DNA of 20,104 nt. It comes from DSUN01 sp035527715. GTDB lineage: Bacteria; Planctomycetota; PUPC01; DSUN01. The position numbers and the translations under genes were made by a program. This document shows, one piece after another, positions 14,234-20,104 of the stretch (position 1 is its first letter; each line of letters begins with the position of its first letter). Location: assembly GCA_035527715.1 (NCBI GenBank), contig DATKZY010000263.1, positions 1 to 20,104 of the forward strand, read 5' to 3'. Below the pieces are notes generated by a model that was not told where the DNA came from, did not search any database, and worked only from the letters and a program-made list of their open reading frames with translations.

Positions 14234-16201
14234 TCAGAAGCGCACGATGACCGTGCGGTGGGCGCGGATGTCCTCGACCGGCACGGTGAGCGTGGCGCCC
14301 GCGAGCTGGAAGCGCTCCTTGCGTTCCGGGTAACCTTCCGCGGCGTCGTCAATCGAGATGGAGGCGACGGCGGCCGGCTTGCGGGTGACGTCGAGCCGCA
14401 CGTCGGCCCGAGCGGTCTTGTGCGGGTGCTCGTGGTTGATGAGGTGGACGAGCCACTCGCCGGTGTCCTCGCGCTCGGCGAAGTGGACGTAGAGCTTGCC
14501 GTGGGTCTCCACCTGGATGCCGAAGCCCTGGGGCACCAGCCAGGCGAGGGCGGCGTCAATCTCCGTCGCGTTCCGCGGGAGCATGAACCACTGGTCGCCG
14601 ATCGTCCAGTGCTCGGGCGTGTGAGGCAGGCGGTCCACGTCCATTGCCCGGAGCCAGGCGACGCGGCCTTTGCCGCACGTGCGGCGGATGACCGCCTTGC
14701 CCGAGCCGAGCGGGTCGGGGCCGACGAGCTCGTGGAACGCGTTGAGCGGCTTGAGGGCCCGCGCGTAGTCGCGCATCGTGCGGATCGCGGCGACACGCTG
14801 CCGTCGGATGCGGTAGTAGCGGTCGTGGACGCCGCTGGCGCCCACGAGGAGCAGGCGGCCGCCGCCCCGCACGAAGCGCACGATCTCGTCCCGCACCTCG
14901 TCGGCCATCACCTCGGCGCCGGCGACCACCAGGAGGTCGTACGTCCCCGCCAGGGCGCTGAGTTGCCCGTTGTGGGCCAGGTCGAACGGGATGCGGCGCT
15001 CGATGAGGTATTGCTCGACGGCGAGCGTCTCCTCCCAGGGGGTGAAGCGGTTGTAGGCGAGGCTGTGGCGCTCGCGGAGGACCGCGACGCGTGCCCGGGA
15101 GACTGCCCGCAACTGGTACTGCTTGTACTTCCGCCAGAACGGATAGGGGGCGGAGGAGAGGGCGAGGTCCTCGCAGAAGTCGGCAACGTCGCCCTTCGCC
15201 CAGTGGGCGCAGCCGAAGGCGCGGCACCACTTCTTGCCGCGGTAGGGGCCGGTGATCGCGCCCTTCGCGTTCAGGCCGATCCCCGGGCTGCGCTCGTCGC
15301 AGACCAGTTCCAGCTTCGGCAACACCTGGTCGTAGTCAATCCCGCGCCAGAAGGCCGAGGCGAAGCCGTCGCCCTCGTAGGCGTTCATCTCCACGAAGCA
15401 ATTCGGGTTGCGCTCGTGCACGAAGTCGGCGAGGCGCTGGGCGGCGCGGCCGAGGGTGTGGCACTTGAAGTCGATCCACGCCCTGTGGTACGACCCCATG
15501 GCCCGCCAGAAGTTGTTCGCGGGATTGTGCTGGTTGAACCAGGGCACGGTGGCGTGGGCGAAGTCGCGCATCCCGAAGAGTTCCTCGCCCAGGTCGCCGC
15601 CGAACTGCTCCTGGAGGTACTCGCGGAAGAGCCGCGTGCAGCGCTCGCAGTGGCAGGCCTCGGGCTCCGACTGCATGCCGATGTTGTCGAAGTGGATGCC
15701 GTCGGCCCCCGCGTCAATCGCGCGGGCCAGGACCTTCTCCATGTAGGCGAGGTAGCCCTCCGACGAGAAGCACGGGCGGTGGCGGAAGCACTGATAGGTC
15801 ACCTGGCAGCTCGTCGGCTGGCCGGCCTGGGTGCGGGTGATCCAGTTCACCGCGTCGGGCTCTTCCGCCAACAGCGTGTCGAAGGTGAGCGATCCGAACG
15901 AATGGTAGCACACGGCCCGCAGGCCCAGCTCGCGGCACACGGGGAAGAGGCGGGCCACCTGGTCCTGACACTCGCGCTCGTGCTCGAGGCCGTAGCCCTT
16001 CCACCAGTTGAACCACACCTGGTTCACGCCGCGGCGTGCGAGGTGCTGGAGGAAGGTGCGGCTGCGCTTGAAGTCGTAGACGAGCTTCTGGTTGTCCCCG
16101 ACGTTGCCGCGCATGCGCTCGAAGTGCAGCGGCTCCCACATGCCGAACACCCGAATGCCTTCCTGGAACACCCACTCGGCGCTCTTGTGCGGCCTGCGCA
16201 T
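14234..16201 (-). CDS. GH42-like glycoside hydrolase
   Basis: The protein has 655 residues and no signal peptide, so it is probably cytoplasmic. The ATG at 16201 has AGGAGG eight bases upstream on the coding strand. About 45-380 is a TIM barrel with VNQVWFNWW, AGADGIHFDNIGM (D172), a CHCERC cysteine motif (C183, C185, C188) and FVEMNAYEG (E271). About 393-520 looks like the amidotransferase-fold trimerisation domain of GH42 beta-galactosidases (YDLLVVAGAEVMADEVRDEIVRF, GGGRLLLVG). A beta-rich tail ends the protein (WLVHLINHEH, then KERFQLAGATLTVPV). Catalytic acids cannot be assigned with certainty: D172, E271 and E303 are candidates. It lies 37 bases after the transglutaminase-like gene and 43 bases before the fusion gene. 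The fold is likely; the substrate is unknown. Confidence 0.75.
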   Translation of the reverse strand: MRRPHKSAEWVFQEGIRVFGMWEPLHFERMRGNVGDNQKLVYDFKRSRTFLQHLARRGVNQVWFNWWKGYGLEHERECQDQVARLFPVCRELGLRAVCYHSFGSLTFDTLLAEEPDAVNWITRTQAGQPTSCQVTYQCFRHRPCFSSEGYLAYMEKVLARAIDAGADGIHFDNIGMQSEPEACHCERCTRLFREYLQEQFGGDLGEELFGMRDFAHATVPWFNQHNPANNFWRAMGSYHRAWIDFKCHTLGRAAQRLADFVHERNPNCFVEMNAYEGDGFASAFWRGIDYDQVLPKLELVCDERSPGIGLNAKGAITGPYRGKKWCRAFGCAHWAKGDVADFCEDLALSSAPYPFWRKYKQYQLRAVSRARVAVLRERHSLAYNRFTPWEETLAVEQYLIERRIPFDLAHNGQLSALAGTYDLLVVAGAEVMADEVRDEIVRFVRGGGRLLLVGASGVHDRYYRIRRQRVAAIRTMRDYARALKPLNAFHELVGPDPLGSGKAVIRRTCGKGRVAWLRAMDVDRLPHTPEHWTIGDQWFMLPRNATEIDAALAWLVPQGFGIQVETHGKLYVHFAEREDTGEWLVHLINHEHPHKTARADVRLDVTRKPAAVASISIDDAAEGYPERKERFQLAGATLTVPVEDIRAHRTVIVRF

Positions 16202-16238
16202 TTCTGCTCTCCTCCTGCGCCCTCGAGCGCGTGCGGCG

Positions 16239-17909
16239 CTACGTGGCCGACGGGAAGCGCAACGGCTTCTCCCGCCAGCGCTGGATGATCTGGTCGTGGA
16301 TGCCGAAGTAGAACTCGTGGCCGTGCGCGCGGGGGCAGTACCAGAGGCGCTGCACGATCTCCGCGCTCGCGCGCATCTCGTCGAGGGTGGCGAGGCGCGC
16401 GTTGTCGAGCGTGGGATACCAGTGGCCGAGCATGCCGTCGAGCACCACGCGGCCCAGAGGCGTCTCGACCAGGGTCGCGAGGTGCCCCCGCAGCCCGAGG
16501 GTGTATCCCCGGAGCGGCACGCCGAGGCGCTCGCCGATCTCGTCGGCCAGGGCCGCCACCAGGCGGGCCACGTCGGCGCAGAAGCACCCGCCGAGCCGCG
16601 GCACCGCGCCCACCGCGGCCTGGTTGGCCACCGGCGCCCACGTCGCCGAGTGCCGGGTCACGCACGGGTGATAGGCCCACAGCGCCGCCGCGGCCAGCGC
16701 GTCCTGCCAGTCGCCGAACCGCTGCGCGAGCAGGGCCGCCACGCGGCCCAGAGCGTCGGGCGCCATCAGGTCGAGGTGCTCCCCGCCCGTCGCGTCCTCC
16801 AGGGTGAAGTCGCTCGGCGCCCCCTCGCGGGTCGTGCGCCGCCGGTAGTCGGGCAGCCGCGCCAGGATGTACGCGCGGTGGCGACCAATGAAGTCGTGCG
16901 CCGACGCCGCCGGGCGCTCGGGCAGCCGCGCGCCCCGCGGGCCGTAGCGCTCCCGCACGATCACCCCGCAGTCGAAGCCGAAGGGATACTGCCCGCTCCA
17001 CAGCGCCGCCCCGCCGCGGTCGCGCACCGTCAGCCGCAGCGCCGCGGTCAGCCGCACATCGCTCGCCCACTTCGCCCGGTGGGGAAACACCACGGGCAGC
17101 GAAACGTCCGCCACGCCCGACGCCGACGCCGCCCACGCCACCGACGGCTGGGCCTGCTCCGAGTCCTCGGGGAGAATGGCCGCGATGTCCACCCTCCCCT
17201 CCCGCGGGCCGCCCGGGGCGACCGCCATTCGCAGGACGACCCGGCTCGCCTCGCCGCCCCACGAAGGCTCGGGGAACTCGACCGCCTTCACCGCGACCAC
17301 CGGCTCCCCCGCGAACAGGTCGCCATACGACAGCGGCAGGTCCTCCATCCACGCCGGCTGGTCCGGCCACGCGAGCGGCCGCGGGACCACTTCCTCGTGA
17401 AAGCCCACCTTGACCCGCAGGCCCAGCGGCGTCGCACCGCGCCAGAGCGCCTCCGAGCCGGGCAGGAACACCCTTGCCCAGAAGCGTCCCTCGCCCAGGC
17501 GGCGGAAGTCCCCCTCCGCGGCCGGCGGCTCCGCGAGGGCTCGGCTCGGGTGGTCCCCGGGCTCCTCCCCGGGCGCGATCCAAGTCGCCTCGCGGAGAGC
17601 CTCCCCCGCGTCGTCCACCGCGCACATCCAGCGCGTCGCGTGGTCGTGGCCCGGGTTGAGGAAGGCGACGAGATGGTCGCGGTAGTACCACTCGGGATGT
17701 GGCGGTCGCGTGCCGCCGCCGCGCCCCTCCGCGAGCGCGGCGACCTGGATGCCCTCGGCGCCCGCCTCGACCGCGATGGCCGCCCTGCGCCCCTCGGCGT
17801 CCGGGCCCAGCCGCAGCACGACCGAGTCCTCGTGGGTCTGCGGCGAGAGCGGCCCTCGCCACCGCTTCGCCACCACGCTCGCCTGGTTCAAGACCGTTGA
17901 CCATCGCAT
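16239..17909 (-). CDS. CBM9-like plus transglutaminase-like protein
   Basis: The protein has 556 residues with no signal peptide. The ATG at 17909 (MRWSTVLNQ) lies about 50 bases after a good promoter; the ribosome site (GGGGA) is weak. Residues 1-210 look like a family 9 carbohydrate-binding domain (DSVVLRLGPDAEGRRAAI, WYYRDHLVAFLNPGHDHAT). A middle beta domain covers about 210-370. About 425-500 has a transglutaminase/cysteine-protease-type Cys-His-Asp arrangement: C442 or C444 in GGCFCADVARL, H476 in RGHLATLVE and D491 in VVLDGML. Such proteins are peptidases, transglutaminases or inactive scaffolds. It heads the minus-strand operon with two glycan enzymes. The fold assignment is by motif spacing; a role in glycopeptide handling is speculation. 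Confidence 0.65.
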   Translation of the reverse strand: MRWSTVLNQASVVAKRWRGPLSPQTHEDSVVLRLGPDAEGRRAAIAVEAGAEGIQVAALAEGRGGGTRPPHPEWYYRDHLVAFLNPGHDHATRWMCAVDDAGEALREATWIAPGEEPGDHPSRALAEPPAAEGDFRRLGEGRFWARVFLPGSEALWRGATPLGLRVKVGFHEEVVPRPLAWPDQPAWMEDLPLSYGDLFAGEPVVAVKAVEFPEPSWGGEASRVVLRMAVAPGGPREGRVDIAAILPEDSEQAQPSVAWAASASGVADVSLPVVFPHRAKWASDVRLTAALRLTVRDRGGAALWSGQYPFGFDCGVIVRERYGPRGARLPERPAASAHDFIGRHRAYILARLPDYRRRTTREGAPSDFTLEDATGGEHLDLMAPDALGRVAALLAQRFGDWQDALAAAALWAYHPCVTRHSATWAPVANQAAVGAVPRLGGCFCADVARLVAALADEIGERLGVPLRGYTLGLRGHLATLVETPLGRVVLDGMLGHWYPTLDNARLATLDEMRASAEIVQRLWYCPRAHGHEFYFGIHDQIIQRWREKPLRFPSAT

Positions 17910-17960
17910 CGGACAGTTCCCCAGGCCACCGGGCCGAGCCCGTCGCCACCGGCCGCGGCG

Positions 17961-17989
17961 ATCATAGCATGTGGGCAGGGGGCCATCAA
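17961..17989 (-). promoter_or_regulatory. Promoter of the minus-strand carbohydrate operon
   Basis: On the minus strand, TTGATG (17984-17989) and TATGAT (17961-17966) are 17 bases apart, leaving a leader of about 45 bases before the ATG at 17909. A palindrome begins five bases upstream of the -35 box. Confidence 0.7.
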
Positions 17990-17994
17990 GGCGC

Positions 17995-18036
17995 TCAAGA
18001 TGATCACGCGCGCAACACGGGGGGTGATCATCTTGA
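17995..18036. repeat. 13-bp perfect inverted repeat upstream of the operon promoter
   Basis: TCAAGATGATCAC (17995-18007) and its exact complement GTGATCATCTTGA (18024-18036) flank 16 bases. GGCGC outside the left arm and GCGCC outside the right arm extend the pairing after a small bulge. It could be an operator, a terminator for a gene now lost, or a small mobile repeat. Confidence 0.8.
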
Positions 18037-18134
18037 AGGCGCCGACCAGGCAGGGGATGCCGAGCCATAAGCCATTGGGATGACGATACATGTGGCTCCG
18101 CATCCCTCCGAGCCCCCCGCCTCCCTTGCCCCGT

Positions 18135-18150
18135 CAAGATGATCACCCCC
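18135..18150 (+). repeat. Third copy of the TCAAGATGATCAC motif
   Basis: TCAAGATGATCACCCC here is identical over 16 bases to the complement of 18021-18036. It is a single arm without a nearby partner. Confidence 0.7.
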
Positions 18151-18192
18151 TCCGGCCCCGTCTCAGCGATGGACACTCCCCCTGCCCATCAC

Positions 18193-18248
18193 AAGGCGTC
18201 TCGGCCGATGCGTCAGCCTGTGGGAGTGCGGCGGCTCGACGCCGCTTT
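18193..18248 (+). repeat. 56-bp repeat, copy A1
   Basis: It matches 18353-18408 at 50 of 56 positions with no gap. The 3' part folds as GCGGCG/CGCCGC around GCTCGA. It is noncoding. Confidence 0.8.
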
Positions 18249-18279
18249 TCACTTCGCCCGACCACCCGGCCTAGTGAAT

Positions 18280-18307
18280 AATTCAAGAATAAAGATTTGA
18301 CACCCGC
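18280..18307 (+). repeat. 28-bp AT-rich repeat, copy B1
   Basis: It contains AATAAAGATTTGACACCCGC and differs from 18483-18510 at one of 28 positions. It is AT-rich in a GC-rich region. It follows copy A1 by 31 bases. Confidence 0.8.
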
Positions 18308-18332
18308 ACCCGCGCGCACCCGCACCCGCGCG
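18301..18332 (+). repeat. Perfect 16-bp tandem duplication
   Basis: CACCCGCACCCGCGCG occurs twice back to back (18301-18316 and 18317-18332). It begins inside the end of repeat B1. Confidence 0.8.
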
Positions 18333-18352
18333 GTCCCCCCTTCGCCGGCAGC

Positions 18353-18408
18353 AAGGCGCCCGGGACGATGCGTCAGCCTTTGGGAGTGCGGCGGCCCGAC
18401 GCCGCTTT
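18353..18408 (+). repeat. 56-bp repeat, copy A2
   Basis: This is the second copy of 18193-18248, 160 bases downstream in the same orientation. It keeps the GCGGCG/CGCCGC hairpin (loop GCCCGA) and has six substitutions. Confidence 0.8.
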
Positions 18409-18450
18409 GGACGCTGCGCACCCCGAAGCCATCGGTCACCCGCCCCGCGT

Positions 18451-18477
18451 CAAATGACAAATGAAGATGTGACCCCG
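18451..18477 (+). repeat. Diverged copy B3 of the AT-rich repeat
   Basis: ATGAAGATGTGACCCCG aligns with AATAAAGATTTGACACCCG of copies B1 and B2 with a few changes and one gap. It lies six bases before copy B2. Confidence 0.45.
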
Positions 18478-18482
18478 ACCGT

Positions 18483-18510
18483 AATTCAAAAATAAAGATT
18501 TGACACCCGC
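18483..18510 (+). repeat. 28-bp AT-rich repeat, copy B2, beside the transposase
   Basis: It differs from B1 at one position. It ends 19 bases before the transposase stop codon. AGATTTGACACCCGC here resembles AGATTACACGCACCC read on the minus strand just upstream of the transposase (about 19937-19951), so it may be one end of the insertion sequence. The 17910-18529 gap holds these repeats, the promoter and palindrome at 17961-18036, and no gene I can support. Confidence 0.65.
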
Positions 18511-18529
18511 TTTGACGTTTCGGACACCG

Positions 18530-19882
18530 TTAGGCGGCGGTCCTTTCTGCCGCTGAGGGCACCACGGGGCTCCAGCGTCGTGCCCCAAATCGCCTCTGGC
18601 GGTCGCACTGCATGTGGAACTGCCAGAAGGGGTCCCAGTCGCCATTCAGGAAGACGGCGCGAGTCTTCAAGATGGCCTCGGCGCCCGGGAGGCTCCAGCG
18701 CATGCCCGAGCCTTCCATGCGGTCCTTGACCAGGTGTCGGCAGGCTCCCTCGGCCGCGCCAGAGCCGACCGGGTAGCCTGCCGCCAGGGAGTCGTCGTAG
18801 TGCATCCAGCGGCGGTTGGCTTCGTAGTAGCCGATGACGGTCTGGAGGACCTTCCGTTGGGGCTTGCGGAGCCGGTGTCGGTGCTTGGTGAGCTTCTGCC
18901 GGAGGCCGCCGATGACGTGGCCGACCCTGCCCTCCAGGAGCATCCGGAGGCGCTCGCGCACGAAGGCTTCGGCTTCGTCCGAGCCCTCCGGGTGGAAGAC
19001 GTGGGCTGCCTTCCACAGGTACTCCAGGGCGTGGAAGAGGTCGAGGATGAGCGTGAACCCGCCCAGCATGGCCAAGGCCAGGCGCTGGAGGCCCGTGCCC
19101 GCGTCCGTCAGGCACACGCGCCGCTTGCGGCCCTCGGGGTCGCGGCGGGCGACCTCCTGCTGGACCCATGCGAAGGCGTCTTCCTTGCCATTCAGGGGGG
19201 CCCGGAGGCGTTTGTTCTGCGGTTTGGGCCGTTGGGCAGGGGGCTGCTTGTCGCGGACCTCGCGCACCACGTCCTCCGCCGTGCGCGGCTGGGCGGCGAT
19301 GGTGTACACGGCGGCGACGACCGCTTCCTTCTTGCGGCTGTGCTTCTCCCCCTTGCGCAGGCGCACCCTGTGTTCCGCGGGTTCCCCCTTGAGGATGGGG
19401 ACCCCTTTGCCGTCCGCTGCCACGACGAGAATCTCCCCCTCCGTTTCGGGCCGAGGAGTGCCTTGGCTCTCGTAGTACGGGTCGGCGTCGGCAGCCACGG
19501 TTGCGGCCATCTCGATGAGCGTCTCCTTGCGCAGCGTGAAGCCGAAGAGCTCCTCCAGCTCCCCGATCGCCTCGTCGTAGGTCATCCGCGCCGTCCGCCC
19601 CAGGGCCAACTGCTGGACGAAATGCGACGGAATCTCCTCGGGCAAGTTCGCCTCCTCCTCCAGGGGGAAGAGGCCCGGGGAGCCCTCCTCGTGGTAATAG
19701 CATCGGGCCAACTCCAGTTCCCCAAAGACGCTCAGATACCGACGCGACTTCGAGCGTTCGCGGGGCAGCAGTTCGCCGGACGCGGTCACGATCGCCTTCC
19801 CCACGTCCCCGCCCCGCTTCCCGGCGAACCAGGCGCCCAGCAGACAACGCCCCAGGGCCAGCACGCGGCGCAGCAGATGCAC
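18530..19882 (-). CDS. ISKra4-family DDE transposase
   Basis: The protein has 450 residues from a GTG at 19882. The DDE acids are D157 (VVAADGKGVPI), D281 (LILDLFHALEYLW) and E378 (PVGSGAAEGACRHLV), followed by KDRMEGSGMRWS; all are hallmarks of the ISKra4 family. The N-terminal part (GDVG, then SKSRRYLSVFGELELARCYY) is also typical. The frame stays open upstream to about 19972 and encodes plausible sequence (EEGQSDDAYRAEVHLLRRVL), but no ATG, GTG or TTG occurs there before a TAG. Either the GTG at 19882 is used or the true N-terminus has been lost; family members usually have about 40-50 more residues. Catalytic residues are intact. The insertion ends are not firmly placed. Confidence 0.92.
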   Translation of the reverse strand: MHLLRRVLALGRCLLGAWFAGKRGGDVGKAIVTASGELLPRERSKSRRYLSVFGELELARCYYHEEGSPGLFPLEEEANLPEEIPSHFVQQLALGRTARMTYDEAIGELEELFGFTLRKETLIEMAATVAADADPYYESQGTPRPETEGEILVVAADGKGVPILKGEPAEHRVRLRKGEKHSRKKEAVVAAVYTIAAQPRTAEDVVREVRDKQPPAQRPKPQNKRLRAPLNGKEDAFAWVQQEVARRDPEGRKRRVCLTDAGTGLQRLALAMLGGFTLILDLFHALEYLWKAAHVFHPEGSDEAEAFVRERLRMLLEGRVGHVIGGLRQKLTKHRHRLRKPQRKVLQTVIGYYEANRRWMHYDDSLAAGYPVGSGAAEGACRHLVKDRMEGSGMRWSLPGAEAILKTRAVFLNGDWDPFWQFHMQCDRQRRFGARRWSPVVPSAAERTAA

Positions 19883-20040
19883 CTCGGCCCGGTACGCGTC
19901 GTCCGACTGCCCCTCCTCACGGACATACCTGCCGGGTGCGTGTAATCTCCTTCGGTCGGAAAAGTCAGTTGCGCGATACTATCGCGGGCACCCCCAATCC
20001 CGCAGCTGACCCAACGCCCGCAGGGCGTGGCGGAGTAAAG

Positions 20041-20104
20041 CCCACGGCGATGCTTTGGGAGCCGTGGGTAAGGGAGCACCCAGGGCTCAGCCCCCGAAGC
20101 GGGG
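20041..20104. other. Dense set of overlapping hairpins at the right edge
   Basis: CCCACGGC (20041-20048) pairs exactly with GCCGTGGG (20061-20068). Competing with it, GAGCC/GGCTC (20059-20063, 20084-20088) encloses TGGGT/ACCCA (20065-20069, 20078-20082). CCCCG/CGGGG (20092-20104) follows. The first two structures cannot form together. The element continues beyond the window, and its nature is unknown. The rest of 19972-20040 shows no gene I can support. Confidence 0.5.

Noticed and set aside
14191..14796. Upstream in-frame extension of the fusion gene
   Set aside because: The extra codons lie inside the GH42-like gene in another frame and give Arg/Ser/Thr-rich sequence. The ATG at 14190 has a ribosome site and a signal peptide.
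13979..16288. A 769-codon plus-strand open frame opposite the GH42-like gene
   Set aside because: It covers parts of two well-supported minus-strand genes and their spacer, and its composition matches GC-rich antisense artefacts.
17910..18176. N-terminal extension of the transglutaminase-like gene
   Set aside because: It would translate across the promoter at 17961-17989 and the palindrome at 17995-18036, giving sequence without any family resemblance.
18143..18645. Short minus-strand frames of about 70-105 codons over the A and B repeats
   Set aside because: Both contain the same VKSLFLNY string only because repeat B is duplicated. They have no ribosome sites and are not genes.
18614..19945. 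A 443-codon plus-strand frame opposite the transposase
   Set aside because: No motifs are visible, and the minus strand carries an intact DDE transposase.
20041..20104. Group II intron domain V
   Set aside because: GAGCCGTGGG superficially resembles the start of domain V, but the conserved GAAA region and the matching 3' strand are absent, and no reverse transcriptase is in view.

Overview
The window is GC-rich (my estimate is in the mid-60s percent) and densely coding. It carries genes typical of polysaccharide-degrading PVC-group bacteria, most likely a planctomycete or lentisphaera-like organism: DUF1080/LamG proteins, a Gfo/Idh/MocA oxidoreductase, DUF4838, an NHL-repeat protein, a BNR sialidase and an ISKra4-type transposase. 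The taxonomic call is an inference from gene families and repeat style. No rRNA, tRNA or CRISPR array was seen.

Layout. (i) 2-3280, plus strand: the 3' part of a LamG plus tandem DUF1080-like protein whose start lies left of the window, then a Gfo/Idh/MocA dehydrogenase with its own promoter. (ii) 3281-4747: a repeat/hairpin spacer, a small four-helix membrane protein, a Phd/YefM-PIN (VapBC-type) toxin-antitoxin pair, and the first 53 codons of a MarC-like gene. (iii) 4758-7379: a large exported DUF4838 protein with a C-terminal CBM9-like domain. A 63-bp palindromic element sits in frame inside the gene. (iv) 7396-9271: an unrecognised two-part protein, a HicBA pair and a ribbon-helix-helix protein. 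(v) 9432-17909, minus strand: four genes read leftwards, a CBM9/transglutaminase-like protein, a GH42-like hydrolase, a secreted TIM-barrel/sialidase fusion and an NHL-repeat protein. The first three are tightly spaced and probably one operon behind a promoter at 17961-17989. The NHL gene has its own promoter, behind a block of palindromic repeats. (vi) 17910-20104: repeat-rich DNA around an ISKra4-like transposase, ending in a highly structured stretch at the right edge.

How the genes may work together. Gfo/Idh, DUF1080 and xylose-isomerase-like TIM barrels are the three families that recur in bacterial glycan breakdown through 3-keto-glycosides: oxidation at C3, then cleavage by DUF1080 hydrolases or TIM-barrel lyases. 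Here all three occur within about 14 kb, with a sialidase fused to the TIM barrel and two further putative glycoside-active proteins (DUF4838 and GH42-like). I read the window as a glycan-utilisation locus interrupted by toxin-antitoxin modules and small mobile repeats. The pathway assignment is inference; the domain calls rest on visible motifs.
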